DNA from: Kudoa neothunni
Lineage: Eukaryota > Cnidaria
Length of the DNA stretch: 64,000 bases
Direction of reading: 5' to 3'
NCBI GenBank assembly: GCA_964304625.1
Contig: OZ199838.1
Coordinates: 12,648,001 to 12,712,000, forward strand
A program made the position numbers and the translations under genes. The notes below the pieces were generated by a model that ran no database searches, had not been told where the DNA came from, and was given only the letters and a program-made list of their open reading frames with translations. Shown piece by piece: positions 38,650 through 50,202 of this stretch (position 1 is the stretch's first letter; every line of letters begins with the position of its first letter).

Positions 38650-39926
38650 AAATAAAACCCTTCATGGAGCAGCCGACAGCAATCATTTAAATGCTGCTTA
38701 TGAATGTATGACAAAATTATCTGGGGGTTTAAACAGATATAAAAATAAAACATATATAGACTAAACCCCTCTCTTTACGAGTAATTAATTCAACATATGT
38801 ATGAAAGAGGTAACAATCGATTTTTATATGTTTGAAGCAGTCAAATAGGCTTTAAGATGTGTTAGTAACTGCTTCGTATTTGGAGATTAGTTTCCAGCTA
38901 ACTTTATTCTTACATATTTTACCCAAAATATGATTGAACGTCTGCATCGATTTGTCTTCAGATAATAAGTCTTACTGATAGTCACATACAAGACAGGAAC
39001 ATTTTTAAACTTTCAGATCAATGTGCTTCACGCCCTCAATTAAATGAAACATTCAACAATATTGAATTACTTTTTTTGCTAAAAATACAATTAGTATTAT
39101 TCAACCAATGGATATCTACATCATCAATAGTCAAAAGATTAAATATAGAAAAATCGTACATAGATACCTCTTATTTGAAGAAGGCGGTCAATAAAAAATT
39201 TAATGTCATGAACCGCAAGTTCGGAGGTAACATATTGCGTAAAGGAACATCTGCCGCTCAATAAAACTAATTCTTGATCAATTGTAAGATGAGCAGACGG
39301 AATTAGACACATCGACAAAATGCTTTTCCACCTATTGAAAGCTTAGGTTACGAAGAAAAACTTATCGACTTCTCACCGCAAACTCTTGTCTCACAGTCGT
39401 CAAAGTGTACATTTCTGTTTGTTTGGATGAATCAATAAAGCGGCATAATTCTACGAAGTATATGATGTCCTTCATCCAAGCTCCACAATTGCTTAAGAGA
39501 CTCCATTCTAGATTTAAAGATTGACATATATTTAAGAATTCCTATGTTTGGTTTATATTTCATTATATTTAGATTTTCCATTTTCATCCGTAATGAAAAG
39601 CACCAAATTTATTAGTGTGAGTAACGGCAGAATTGAAAAATTCATCATCACAAAAATGGAAAACTATCCTATAAATTGCAAATTCGGGATATTAGAAATG
39701 CAGTCGGACCTAGAGGTTTGTTTAAGATGTTTTCTTTCTTGATTTTTGTATATGAAGGCCCTAATGCGGACCATAACACATTGTTATTGTCCCTATTCGT
39801 GTTAATGGTGCCATAATCATCTGAAAAATTATAATGATATGAAGAGAAACATTCTTCAATAATATCTTCAATTTCACTGAATTCAGAATCATAACTTGTT
39901 AGAAAACCATCAAATAACTCTTCCAT
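38650..39926 (-). pseudogene. piggyBac-type transposase relic 2
   Basis: Minus-strand remains of a DDE_Tnp_1_7 transposase. An acidic N-terminus at 39926-39670 ends in GPTAFLISRI. Around 39290-39180 is HLTIDQELVLLSGRCSF with KFF downstream, the conserved piggyBac block around the first catalytic Asp. Many stops and shifts. It differs from the better preserved piggyBac at 41663-43722, so it is a separate lineage. Its lower boundary is approximate and I found no terminal repeats. Confidence 0.6.
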
Positions 39927-41658
39927 TTCTAACGGCTGGTAACAATCGACATCACTCGATCAATATAAGAAACATAAACCCTGATTTATCTCAATATTTA
40001 ATGGATGTAACCCTTCGAAATCAAAATATGTTATTTTTTATAATTTTATCAAAGCTTCTGTGAAATAAAAACGTGGAGCCTATCTTGAATCACAAACTGC
40101 GTGGTGTAAGTATTTGATATAAAATCCTAGAAAACAAATAATTCCTAATTCTAAAATTAAATTATGAATATATAGCAACTTTTAAAAAGAATAATGATTG
40201 GACCCCAAAAATGCTTGGAGGGTTACTGGTAATATGATGGCGGTTAAATCCAAAATAGAAGTGCACAATTCAATATACAATCCATCCTCGGAAACTCTCA
40301 ATGCACGTTTAATGGAGAAATTATTTTTGAATGTTCTTTTATTTCATAATAAATTCTTTTTTTGCCAATTAATATCACCGAAAATACATCGATATGTAAT
40401 TCCGTAGCATCGAAAAGTGGGTTGGTTAAATTAGTTATTCTGCCTTTAACATTCAAAAGTATTCTTGTCTAGAATTTATACTAGTTAAAATATGATGTCG
40501 TTCCATAAATATTACGAGCACTTCCTAATTCATTCAAAGAATTAAACTCCACACCAACGTAAATAAATTCTGATTCATCACTCTAGCGCGGGAAATGATG
40601 AATTATTTGTAAATAACTACGAATAATTGTCTAGTAGATTTATAAAACATTTTAATACATTTATTAATAAATAACTTGGTAGTTGATCTGTTTTTAAAGT
40701 TAAAAAACTTGCTCACATTCAGTTGCATGTTGTATTTTAAGGCCTTCTACATAACATGTCTATATATATTTAAAAACTTACAAATCAATTGATCTTTATG
40801 TATTATGTTAATACATAAATCTTCAACAGATTCGAATAGTTAGTTTTAGAAATATTAATTTCCTGTGGAATAGCCAATTCCGTGGGGGGATTATCAGGTA
40901 CCTGTAAAACAGCCACAGCCTACAATTAATCTAGTTTTTCATTCTAAAAAGGTAATAACATCAAATATTCTCAATATCTATTAAATATAGAAATTTCTTA
41001 ATTTTGATCTGAAAGATTTATCTCACACATTTTCTTAAAAAATAAGAACTATTAATATAGAATTTTATGGGAAAATAGGTTATTAGTAAATATTTTTTTT
41101 GAAATGGAAACATTTAATATCCCTTCAACAATTTCTTTTTCAATTACCATATCACTTATAAATTTTTGACTTTTTATATTAATTATATGGCATTTATTAC
41201 GTTAATATATAAAAAGTTAGGTTCATTGTTTAATACTTTGGCATTTCGTAAAGTTTTGAAACAGTAAAAGTTTTAAACAAATAATGTTGAAAATATCTCT
41301 GGTTGGCAAGCATCTGATGATTCCACGTAAATGATTTCTCAATTAATTTAAAAGTTATTAAAGGAAATTGATCTCCATAATTAAAATATCGAGACCATAA
41401 CTCTTTGAGATTAAAAATTATATCAAAATTTATTCTAAGTGGTTAAATTTTTATTATACCTTAGATAATATCAATAAATTATTGTTAGAAGAAGTACGTA
41501 GATTTCATAAATTGAGATATCACTTCAATAGTTACGAATTATATATTTCAGTTTTTCCATGATTTTCAAACCTAAAATTACGTCATTGGAATGGTCGGAA
41601 ATATATAATCTGAACTTCGTATATCGTCTTATAATCTACTGAATAATTGATAGGCTTT
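39927..41658. other. intergenic
   Basis: AT-rich spacer between two piggyBac relics. No supported exon; an open frame at 40198-40407 has no recognisable homology. Confidence 0.4.
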
Positions 41659-41662
41659 TTAA

Positions 41663-43722
41663 CCCTCGTACACATGCTCAAAAAACTTACGTTGACCCCA
41701 CTCAAAAATAAACACATGAAAACGTTTTTAAAATTCGAAAAATTCTAATTGATGTTGTTTGAGTTTAAACATTCAGTACAAATTATTTCTCCTCTACTCT
41801 ATTGGTAAGTTTGCACAGCATTGTATTGCATAATTTGCATTGCGCTGACGTTTTCAATCTCCTCGAACGAATACAGGTTTGGCATCACTTTCTAGCATTG
41901 CTTTGTAAGATTGTAGGCTTTTTTAAAAATGGAATGCCAGTTTCGAGACTTGTAGGTGGTAAAAGCTCGTCTGCGAGCAATTTTAGAAATTCTCTTCTGG
42001 CTTGTTTTCTACATTTATTCAAAAATGTGGAATGCATTTGGAAATACAACAAGTAGGAATTATATGCAGCGATGTCTAACAAATTATAGAAAAGGGCCAT
42101 TGGCTACCTTCGTGTTTTTCTTTTTACCGAAAAATATCTTACTATTTGATCAAGAGTATCAACTCCACCTTTCGTAGAATTATAGTAAGATATAATTTCA
42201 GGTTTTTGGCTTTCTTCATCAATATTCGCATTTCAGTGGAATGTTGACAATAAGACAACCGATCTGTTTTTCTTAGGGTTGTATTTGACGAGTGTGACCT
42301 TATCTTGAAACAAGAACTGACTATTATATTCGTTTCCTTTCGACGTTTGAAACTCTGGTGTTCAACATTTTTGATTTTTTCGAACAGTTCCTACAATTGT
42401 CAATTTTTGGTTAAGTAGAAATCTTGCGAGGGAAAAAATAGTGAAAAAATTATCTGTTGTGATATTTCGACCAGATTTAAAAATCGGTTCACATTAAGTT
42501 TTCACAACATTTTACTCTTCATTAAACTGTATTTCGCCATTTTGTTTTCCAAGATATACCTTTGAAACGAATAGGTAGGCATTTTTTGAGTCACACAAAG
42601 CCCATATTTTAACACCATTCCGTCCGAGTTTATTTGGAACGTACATTTTGAGACCACATCTCCCTCTGAATGTCATCAGTTGCTCGTCAACAGTCATTTG
42701 TTCATCTGGTGTATAATTTTTTGGAGAATTTCCAATAAAGTGTTCAAAAACGTCTCTTATAGGAGCCAATTCGTCATCTTGTATTCTGGATTCTCTTTTA
42801 TCAAACCGCATACACGAAGATATTTTTTCAAATAAATTAATAGAGATTGATGGATTTATTGTAGGTTGACCTTACTTTGATGACCAGAATTCACGAATAT
42901 CCATATTTTTACCCTTCATTACACCAATCATTATGCAGCCACCAATATATTTCACTAGATTATCTTTGATAATCTAAGTTAATTCTGATCGATAGTTTTT
43001 TATATAACGATTGGTGCATTCAACAATCAAATCAAGGATTTCGTTGCCAAACAAGTTTAAAAATGCCATGAGTGGGGTATCCAATCGTTTTAGCACATGT
43101 GGTTTGAAACCTGGTTGGCACTTAAAAATATTTTTCGCGTCAGTTCTTCGTTGGTTTCTTGCTGATTGTTTAGACCATTTTCCTCCATCTTTTGAAGTCA
43201 ACGTGGCAATTAATTCAGTGCTAAATTCTGCCTCATCATCCGAATCATCATAATCGGATATAGGATTTTCAATTAAATAGTCGCCAAACTTAGAATCAGT
43301 TACATCAAATAGAATTTCATGTTCATCTCTTTCCATCTCTAAAACAGACCAAAGTTCAGCTGATTTAGAATCTATATGATCACGTGACATATTAAAAACT
43401 CAAATTTATCCCTTCTTAAAAATTATTTTACTTATTCTTGAAATTAAATGAATATTTAATAGCTGTATTTGGTATTATACATAGCATTATCAGAGTAATT
43501 ATCGTAGATTTTCCAATAAAGAGTGGGAATGGAAGTTTTAATGTTTCGATGATTTAACAGTGTTTGAAATTTATATTATTTTTATTTCAATAAATATTTT
43601 AAAATAATACAGTAATAACATAAATTTGGAAAAATTACTTAAAATTCTGTGAGAGAGATTTTAAGAAAATCGCTGATAAAAGAGGCTGGGCCCGTTTTTG
43701 AACCCCAATGTGTGTACAAGGG
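41663..43722 (-). mobile_element. decayed piggyBac element
   Basis: 2.06-kb element with matching termini: CCCTCGTACACATG at the left and, on the other strand at the right, CCCTTGTACACACATTGGGG. The left flank is the canonical TTAA (41659-41662); the right flank is TAAA, a one-base change. It encodes one transposase relic on the minus strand, described separately. Right-end decay and frameshifts make it non-autonomous now. Confidence 0.85.
41885..43390 (-). pseudogene. piggyBac transposase pseudogene
   Basis: The N-terminal acidic region starts at 43390 (MSRDHIDSK). The DDE core is split by frameshifts: EQMTVDEQLMTFRGRCGLK with KIWALCDSK (42700-42580), then a TTDNFFT block (about 42450) and a KGGVDTLDQ block (about 42170), which contain the three expected catalytic Asp regions. 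The C-terminal MALFYNLLDIAAYNS helix is at 42100-42050. All three Asp-bearing motifs survive but in different frames with stops between, so it is inactive. Confidence 0.85.
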
Positions 43723-44023
43723 TAAACTAACATTATTATTCGAAAAACTATAAAAGAAAATAAATCTGAAATCTTATTTATAAAATAAAAAACAACACAT
43801 TAATAATTTTTAAATACTAAACATTGAAATTATGGAAAAATATTTAACAACAAATATAAATTTTTATATTAATTTATGTGAGTAAGTATTATTTTTGTTA
43901 AATGATTTCATATAAAAATAGGTCTAGTAAATTTTTTTAACTCAGCAATTTTTCTATTCGCATTCGTTCGGGTAAATCCGCTACACAAAGACCCTTGAGG
44001 TTTAAACGTCTGTTTTTTGTGAA

Positions 44024-44670
44024 ATGAGTGAAGAACGGAGAAGAAAAATATTGGAAAATGCTAACAATAGGTTGAACAAAATAGCCAGGTTTAACGGCGG
44101 CGAGAGATTGGAACTGGATGATTCAAGTGATTTGAGTGCTGCTGGTATATGATTGCTTGCACGATCGCATTCTTATCTTTGTTAGATGGTTTAAAAGAAT
44201 TGTCAGAAATGAGCGAATCGCTTAAGAATTTGAAAAATAAATTTTCTGATAACATTACTAGATGGGATGATTTGTATGAGAACAACCAATTTATAATGGA
44301 GAGTTTACAGAAAAGGAAAGCTAGCAGCGAGAAGTTGCATTCAGTTTTGCTTCTTTCGTTGCATTTGGCTACTTTTGTGATGATGGTGGGTGTGATATAT
44401 GATGATTTGTTTAAAAATTCAAATTATGTTCAAAAATGGAGTGCTTTCTTCATGTTAAGTTGTATAAAATATGGAGTGATAAATTCTTTTGGTTCCAGTA
44501 ATGTTGATCTAATTTTGGAATGGTTGAAAAGCAAGAGTATTGCCTTGTACATGCTGTGTTTTGTCTTTTTGTTGATTGGAAGTTCAACGTACAAAGCATT
44601 CAAGGATTATTCGACGCTTATTGTACTTTATGTATTGTGTTACTATTTGAAGCCCCTTATAGTTATTTAA
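44024..44670 (+). CDS. CAMLG/GET2-like ER membrane receptor for tail-anchored proteins
   Basis: Exons 44024-44144 and 44186-44670 (intron 41 nt, phase 1) give 201 residues. The N-terminus carries EERRRKILENANNRLNKIAR, resembling the basic helix of human CAMLG (RRRKLL then RINRI) and yeast Get2 that binds the TRC40/GET3 ATPase. After a charged, partly helical linker there are hydrophobic segments at about residues 101-123, 131-150, 162-182 and 186-201. In the known family three segments anchor the protein in the ER, where with WRB/GET1 it inserts tail-anchored proteins. The membrane part is too divergent to compare, so the call rests on the N-terminal motif and architecture. Converges on the channel gene, 93 bp between the two ends. 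Confidence 0.6.
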
Positions 44671-44763
44671 TTTGTTTAAATTGTTATTTTTATTGCGCAT
44701 ACATAATTAATTATCTTTTATATTATTCAATTAAACAATCATAATCTATACAGTAAGATTGGT

Positions 44764-47238
44764 TCATTTTTGCAACGGAAACAGACATGGGAAAACTTTG
44801 TTGAAAACTCCTTCTATTTCCGGGTGGATTTCAATAGCATCCAGGAAGGTGAATAAGTCTATAGTGAGTAAAGTACAGTTGGTAAGGGTTTGGAGACGAT
44901 ATAATGATTTGAATGATTTGAACGATTTAAATGATTGGTTTTTCGATATTCCGCCGTAAAGAGTCCCAAAATGATCATGTTTTCCTTTAAAAAAATTAGA
45001 TATATAATCAACTACGCAATACCGAATATGCGCCATATTTGGTGGTCTTTGGTAGCTACCACATAGCCCTTGACAAGCACATACAAGTGTGCTATTGGTT
45101 GATTTATATGGATGAATGTTTGGTTGGATTCAAGATTAACAGTTGTGACCATTGAACAGATAACGGATGAGATCACTGGATCTTCGACCAAACTGGAGAA
45201 AATAGGGAATTCTTTAAAAAGTTTTGAGCCTCGAATCGAACGAATGGACAGATGAAAAAGTGGGAATTTCTGTCTCTATATATATACCAATATAATTGTG
45301 CAATCGAAAGACATTCATTGATGACTACCGATAATGAATAGAGAGATTGTTGATAAGCTATTTGCGAGCTATTGGACGGGTTGCTTTCAAAGATGTGAGC
45401 TTCAATTATCTGAGCCCAATGTTCGTTGTTGAATCCATATTTTTTTAGCAGTTTCCTCAGGTTTTGTTTGTTGTAATAGTCGGAAGCCTTTTCGTTTTGT
45501 GAGAAAGAGATGATGATAGCCATCTGATTTAGAAGAATAGCGTAGGTGATAACTAAAGCAATTGATTCGGATTAAATTTACAAAAACAAACCCACGTACT
45601 TCCAATAATCATTAACAATATGGAAAGCCAAGTTTCAATGTATGTGTTGGGGGAAATATTGCCGAATCCGACGGTGCTATAGCTGGTGAGTACAAAATAG
45701 AATGCGCTCGTGTAGAGAACATTCGTGCTGAGTTTTTGGATCGGGTCGTCAGTGTAAATATTGGCAGTTGTGTTGAAACGGCTGTTCAGCTGATTGATCC
45801 AGGTGGAAGGGTTTGTTTGATCGTCCCAATAAGCTGTGATACCAAACCTTAATTAATTTATATATTTATATGTTGTTGATTAAGCTTTCACGTAATATAA
45901 GGTTATATGCAATTACCACAAACACGAGAGAATATGAACAATAGTCAGTAGCAATAAGACTAACACGGCAAACTTGATTTTTCCGAATCCAATATAATTT
46001 CTAAATTTTCTGTACACCCGATAAAGGTTAAACAATCTGATCATATTGATCAAAAGTATCCATCTGTTCTAGAAAATAATAATCCACAACAAAATTTATT
46101 TCGATAAACTTACGAATTTGATTTTGAAAATGGTGACAATCAATATCAATGGGATGGATCCTACGAAATCGGGCCAAAACCTTCCTCTAATATAACTGGT
46201 AGCTAGTTGATAGGGATTTCTCACAAGATCGCCATCGGTTTCTAATTCAATGGTGGTTCGAAACTGGGCAACAATAGTAAATAGCGAAACCAATTCGACA
46301 ACAATAGAAACATTGAACAGGTTATTGTTGATATCAAGTTGAAACGCGATCACAAATGGTACTACAATAACAATATATAGTATCACCAAGGTAAGGAGAG
46401 CTATGTTGATTTTTGCAACGACGCTATCCTCATGGATAACTAACCACGGAAGATATATATGCCTGTATTTGAACAGAGGTATTTGAAAGGGGGAATATGG
46501 CTAAAAGAATGATTAAAATTTATCCAGAACGGTCACATTTATGTATTAACCTTATGAATATGTGAAGGTTCCAGTCGACTTAAATCCTTTATGTTATAGT
46601 CTACGTTAGTTATACTTTCGAATTTGTTGACTAAACTTAAAAGATTCTAAAATAGTATACAAATAAAGCTACGTTGTATTTCAGTATCATATGGAATGTG
46701 TTTAAATGCGAGAAAATAGAACAGAGGGTTTAAATTCTCGTCTAGAACTTCTTGATGACACACCCAAATTACTTTTTTCTCAACTAAATCGATCGAATTA
46801 ATCCAAAATAATTTAAAAATGATTAGTTACATTTTGATACAATATGGTTATTAAAGGCTGTACCATTTGTCAATAAATCTTGTACCATTTCCCGTCGATC
46901 AAAGGGCTCCAATAATGAAATGATAATTTTTGTGGGTTCGACGTGTGCATTTCGAGAATGTTGGAGTTTTTCTTTTAGCCCGCTTGATACGAATATAATA
47001 TTCTTTTCGTTCTTACCATATAAGATGTAATTGAACCCTGTGAAAAGCGCGTTTCACATTTAAATACTCCAGCTAAAATATCACCGTGCTGTTGAGCTTT
47101 TTCGTTCATGCTATCAATAAAATCATTCTCCAAGTGTTTGCTGTTACATAAATCGCGACACCAACGTCGCATGCAATTAAAATAATATTTGAAGTGGCTT
47201 CGACGGAAACATTGCCATACTTTTAACCACCAAGACAT
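44764..47238 (-). CDS. EAG/CNG-superfamily cation channel
   Basis: Exons (minus): 47238-47037, 46971-46831, 46783-46673, 46630-46551, 46500-46114, 46068-45917, 45847-45600, 45552-45313, 45229-45023, 44984-44764. They join in frame to 662 residues. A cytosolic N-terminal region (1-178) has no recognisable PAS or ankyrin motif. S1-S3 lie at about 195-307, a weakly basic S4 (NMIRLFNLYRVYRKFRNY) at 315-333, S5 next, then the pore with TSYSTVGFGNISPNT (about 405-420) giving a GFG potassium-type filter as in KCNH/EAG channels. S6 is MIIGIITYAILLNQMAIIIS, followed by a C-linker and a cyclic-nucleotide-binding fold with LYVLVKGYVVAT and FGTLYGG. The usual FGE glutamate is Thr here, so ligand binding is doubtful, as in KCNH proteins. 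A tandem SFK repeat (from a 9-bp repeat at 44905-44935) sits in the binding-loop region. The exon 1/2 junction is the least certain. Confidence 0.88.
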
Positions 47239-49309
47239 TAATATTTTGGTTTAAGTTTACATGGTTTCCTTCAATAATTAAAATCACACTTAAATCAACC
47301 AAATGACTAACTTATGTCACGTTTATCAATCGATTAATGCTAAATAAAAAAAAGTTTGTTCACATTTAGCAAAGCGAAATAGCACAAATTATAATTCCCA
47401 TTCGCTTACGTAACAATTCGAAAACTACTAAAAGGACAGAGAAGTTTAGTAACTTCACACATAATTTGTTCAATTAATTGATCAATTATTTAAAAATGGA
47501 TAAAAGTAGCACTTTCTACAAACTCAATAAATTAAGAAAATTAAATGTTTAACAGTACTAATTCCGACAATTAAGTTTATCAATGATTTATTCAACAAAG
47601 AGTAGATTTAGTTATACTAAACGAATAGTATTATAGGGTTTCACGATCAAAATGAGATTTTTCCAAATGAGTTCGAGAATTTTTTTAGATAAGGCTGTCT
47701 TCAATTAAAATAAGCGCCGAGCAAAATGGAGCGAGCTGAGTTGCCTAATAGTTGGATTTGCCGACGTCAAGTGAGATTAAGAGGAACACTTTTGAAACGA
47801 CGAGGTTTTTAATAATATTTTCATTATTAATATTGTAAAATAAATTCGTATAAATTTTTTATTATTAAAACGCAATTTTTTATATTTTCTTAGATTCACA
47901 ATTTTAGTATTAAGTAAAATCCTGGAAAAGGTCAAACGAATATAGAGCCAGTAAATACTGGCTATGAAAATTGAGAAAAAAGTCAGAAAAAAACAATAGA
48001 AGCAATCTCGGAAAACATATTTCTGTGATGCTTTCATTAAATTACAATAAAATAGGCGTTGTAAAGATTCAGAATCGTGTAGCTGATAGAAAATCAAATT
48101 TATTCAATGGTCAAGAATTTGGCATTTTTTAATTGATTGTAATTTTCTATTGTGACTGAACAATATCATCAGTCGAATAAACGGGAAGTTTAGAATTTAG
48201 GCCAGCATAAGTGCGGTTTATAGAATTTTAAAGTACTGCCATTACACGATTAAATCTATTGTCTCCATTCCTAGGAGAAAAAATTGTGAATCTACCATTG
48301 AAACGAGATTCAAATATGCCAAAGACTAGGAAATTTGAACAGGGATATGAGATAATAAGTTGTTATTTGTAATGGAGGTTAAGTTATCGGATATGACAAA
48401 ATCAAAAATGAAAGAGTTGGGCTAGAAGTGTTTCCCCATATCTATGTTGACTTTGACCGAAGCACGGATATTCGTATTGAGTCTGCCGTGATTGAGTATG
48501 GGATGATATATTTTTTAATTCTTGATGAGGTAAACAATGGTGAATACATCAAAAAATGTCTTATTGAAATAAAACAGGGCTGCATATCCTAGTATATAAA
48601 GAAACGATTTTTATCTCAACCCCATGCGTGCATATCACTTCAAAAGGCTTAATAACAGAATTAATTTATTTTAACTTAAATTAATTTACCTACCGCCGGA
48701 TTCTCCCCTTTAAAACTCGATAGAAAAATTATTTTCACCGGACAAAACCAAAAAATGAATATCATTTAAATGTCAAGAGTTTAGTGGCTTCTATTGTGAA
48801 AAATTCTATTAGAAGTCGAAATACATATAAAAAAAGGAATAAACAAATAACTAATAAATAAAATATTTTACTATTACTATTATTAGTTTTGTTACATTGA
48901 AAACTTTTCTCGGTGCAGAATTTGAGTCAATCTTTATTTTTAACAGAAATTTAAATAAAAAACCATTTAACATAAGGAAGTTAACAATGATTACATTAAA
49001 ATATTATATTTATAGTGAAAAATCTCACATTGATCGCAAAACATATCGTATTGATCGGCAAACCCTATAAAAGCATAAAAGGTGAAGATGAATTGGCGCG
49101 AATAAAATACAAAAATAATAACAATCTACATAAATACACTAATAATATTAAGCACGAAGGTGTATTGAATTGTAAAAACTCTGTTATACTTTGCCTAGAT
49201 ACCAAATTAACAACAAAAATTCAAACACCTCTACAATACCACCATAATCATCCGGCATCCTTTCAATGAAGTACCTTGAATCGGGGAAAATTATAAACAA
49301 TCACACAAC
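47239..49309. other. intergenic
   Basis: AT-rich. A minus open frame at 47777-48097 encodes a Lys/Phe-rich hydrophobic product without homology, and 48290-48560 (+) hints at a degraded coding sequence. Neither is supported. Confidence 0.4.
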
Positions 49310-50168
49310 TTAGTTATAATACTGATGATTGGATATGTACATAATGGGTACGCCGGGAATTTTTCGTAGTCTTCTTCTCAAATCACGATCACACGTCGCA
49401 ACAATATAGCAACGATGTTGTTGCACTCGATTGACTAAACAATCATCAGCATAGGTTCCTTTATGTTGGCAGGGAAGACGTTTCACCCTAGGATCTTTAG
49501 CAATCCTATTTAACAAAATCTCAACAAAACACATCACGTATTTAATCACTTTAATGCAATACGACATCGACTTCCCAACTTTTCCAACTCACCAATAACA
49601 CAATCACTTATACAAGCAGTTGCTACATTTTTGTTAATTAACATATTACAAATACAAAATAAACACATCCTTATTATATTCAAGGAATAAAAACTAAAAA
49701 ACCCTACTTTTCGCACATAAACAATCCAGCAACGATTCAAACATATCCAGCTTGTTCATTATAGAAAAATTGATAAAATTAGTGTCCACCAAAACAAAAT
49801 ATGGAGGGCCCAGCTGGGTGTTGTATTCGAAAAACAAACCGGACGATACCTGTTCACTAGAGTAAAATAAAAAAATCCCATATGAAGAAATGAAGATATG
49901 AAAGCTTTGTGAATAAATTACACTCTACTAATAGTTTTATTTTTTGGGCTGAATCGTAGGTTTACCACTTAAACAACAATTTAAGTAACTGAAACATTAC
50001 ACAGAGGGATAATACATGGACTTGGTTTCCTTCTTAGCGATCTTCTTGAGCTTCGTTGCCTTAACTTTTCTAGAACGCCCCTAAACCCCCAAACATAACA
50101 ATCAACATACAATTTTAATGTTAATAAAATGCGTCCAATTATCAATTAAAATCAATTTAACTCACCAT
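49310..50168 (-). CDS. FCF1: FCF1, PIN-domain rRNA-processing factor
   Basis: Component of the small-subunit processome acting in early 18S rRNA maturation. Exons (minus): 50168-50166 (ATG only), 50080-50001, 49856-49708, 49622-49550, 49505-49310, joining in frame to 166 residues. The N-terminus is [14 protein letters not shown]. The PIN fold follows: [38 protein letters not shown], then [19 protein letters not shown] and [14 protein letters not shown], all very close to human FCF1. Acidic positions in VDTNF and ADDCLV are kept. The tail after SNH is about 20-30 residues shorter than in human or yeast. The first intron begins directly after the ATG, as in RPS17 here. Head to head with RRP7A. 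Confidence 0.95.
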
Positions 50169-50202
50169 TTATACGCAAATTTATTATCCTCAGGCAGATG
50201 CG
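50169..50202. promoter_or_regulatory. minimal divergent promoter FCF1 / RRP7A
   Basis: Only 34 bp separate the FCF1 start codon from the first usable in-frame start of RRP7A, so the two transcripts must start inside or overlap each other's 5' sequence. If RRP7A really starts at 50319 the spacer is 150 bp. Confidence 0.45.

Noticed and set aside
47777-48097. 106-codon minus-strand open frame
   Set aside because: Lys/Phe/Ile-rich product typical of translated AT-rich DNA; no homology.
48290-48560. Possible degraded transposase on the plus strand
   Set aside because: Only vague resemblance to piggyBac-like spacing; no motif is secure.
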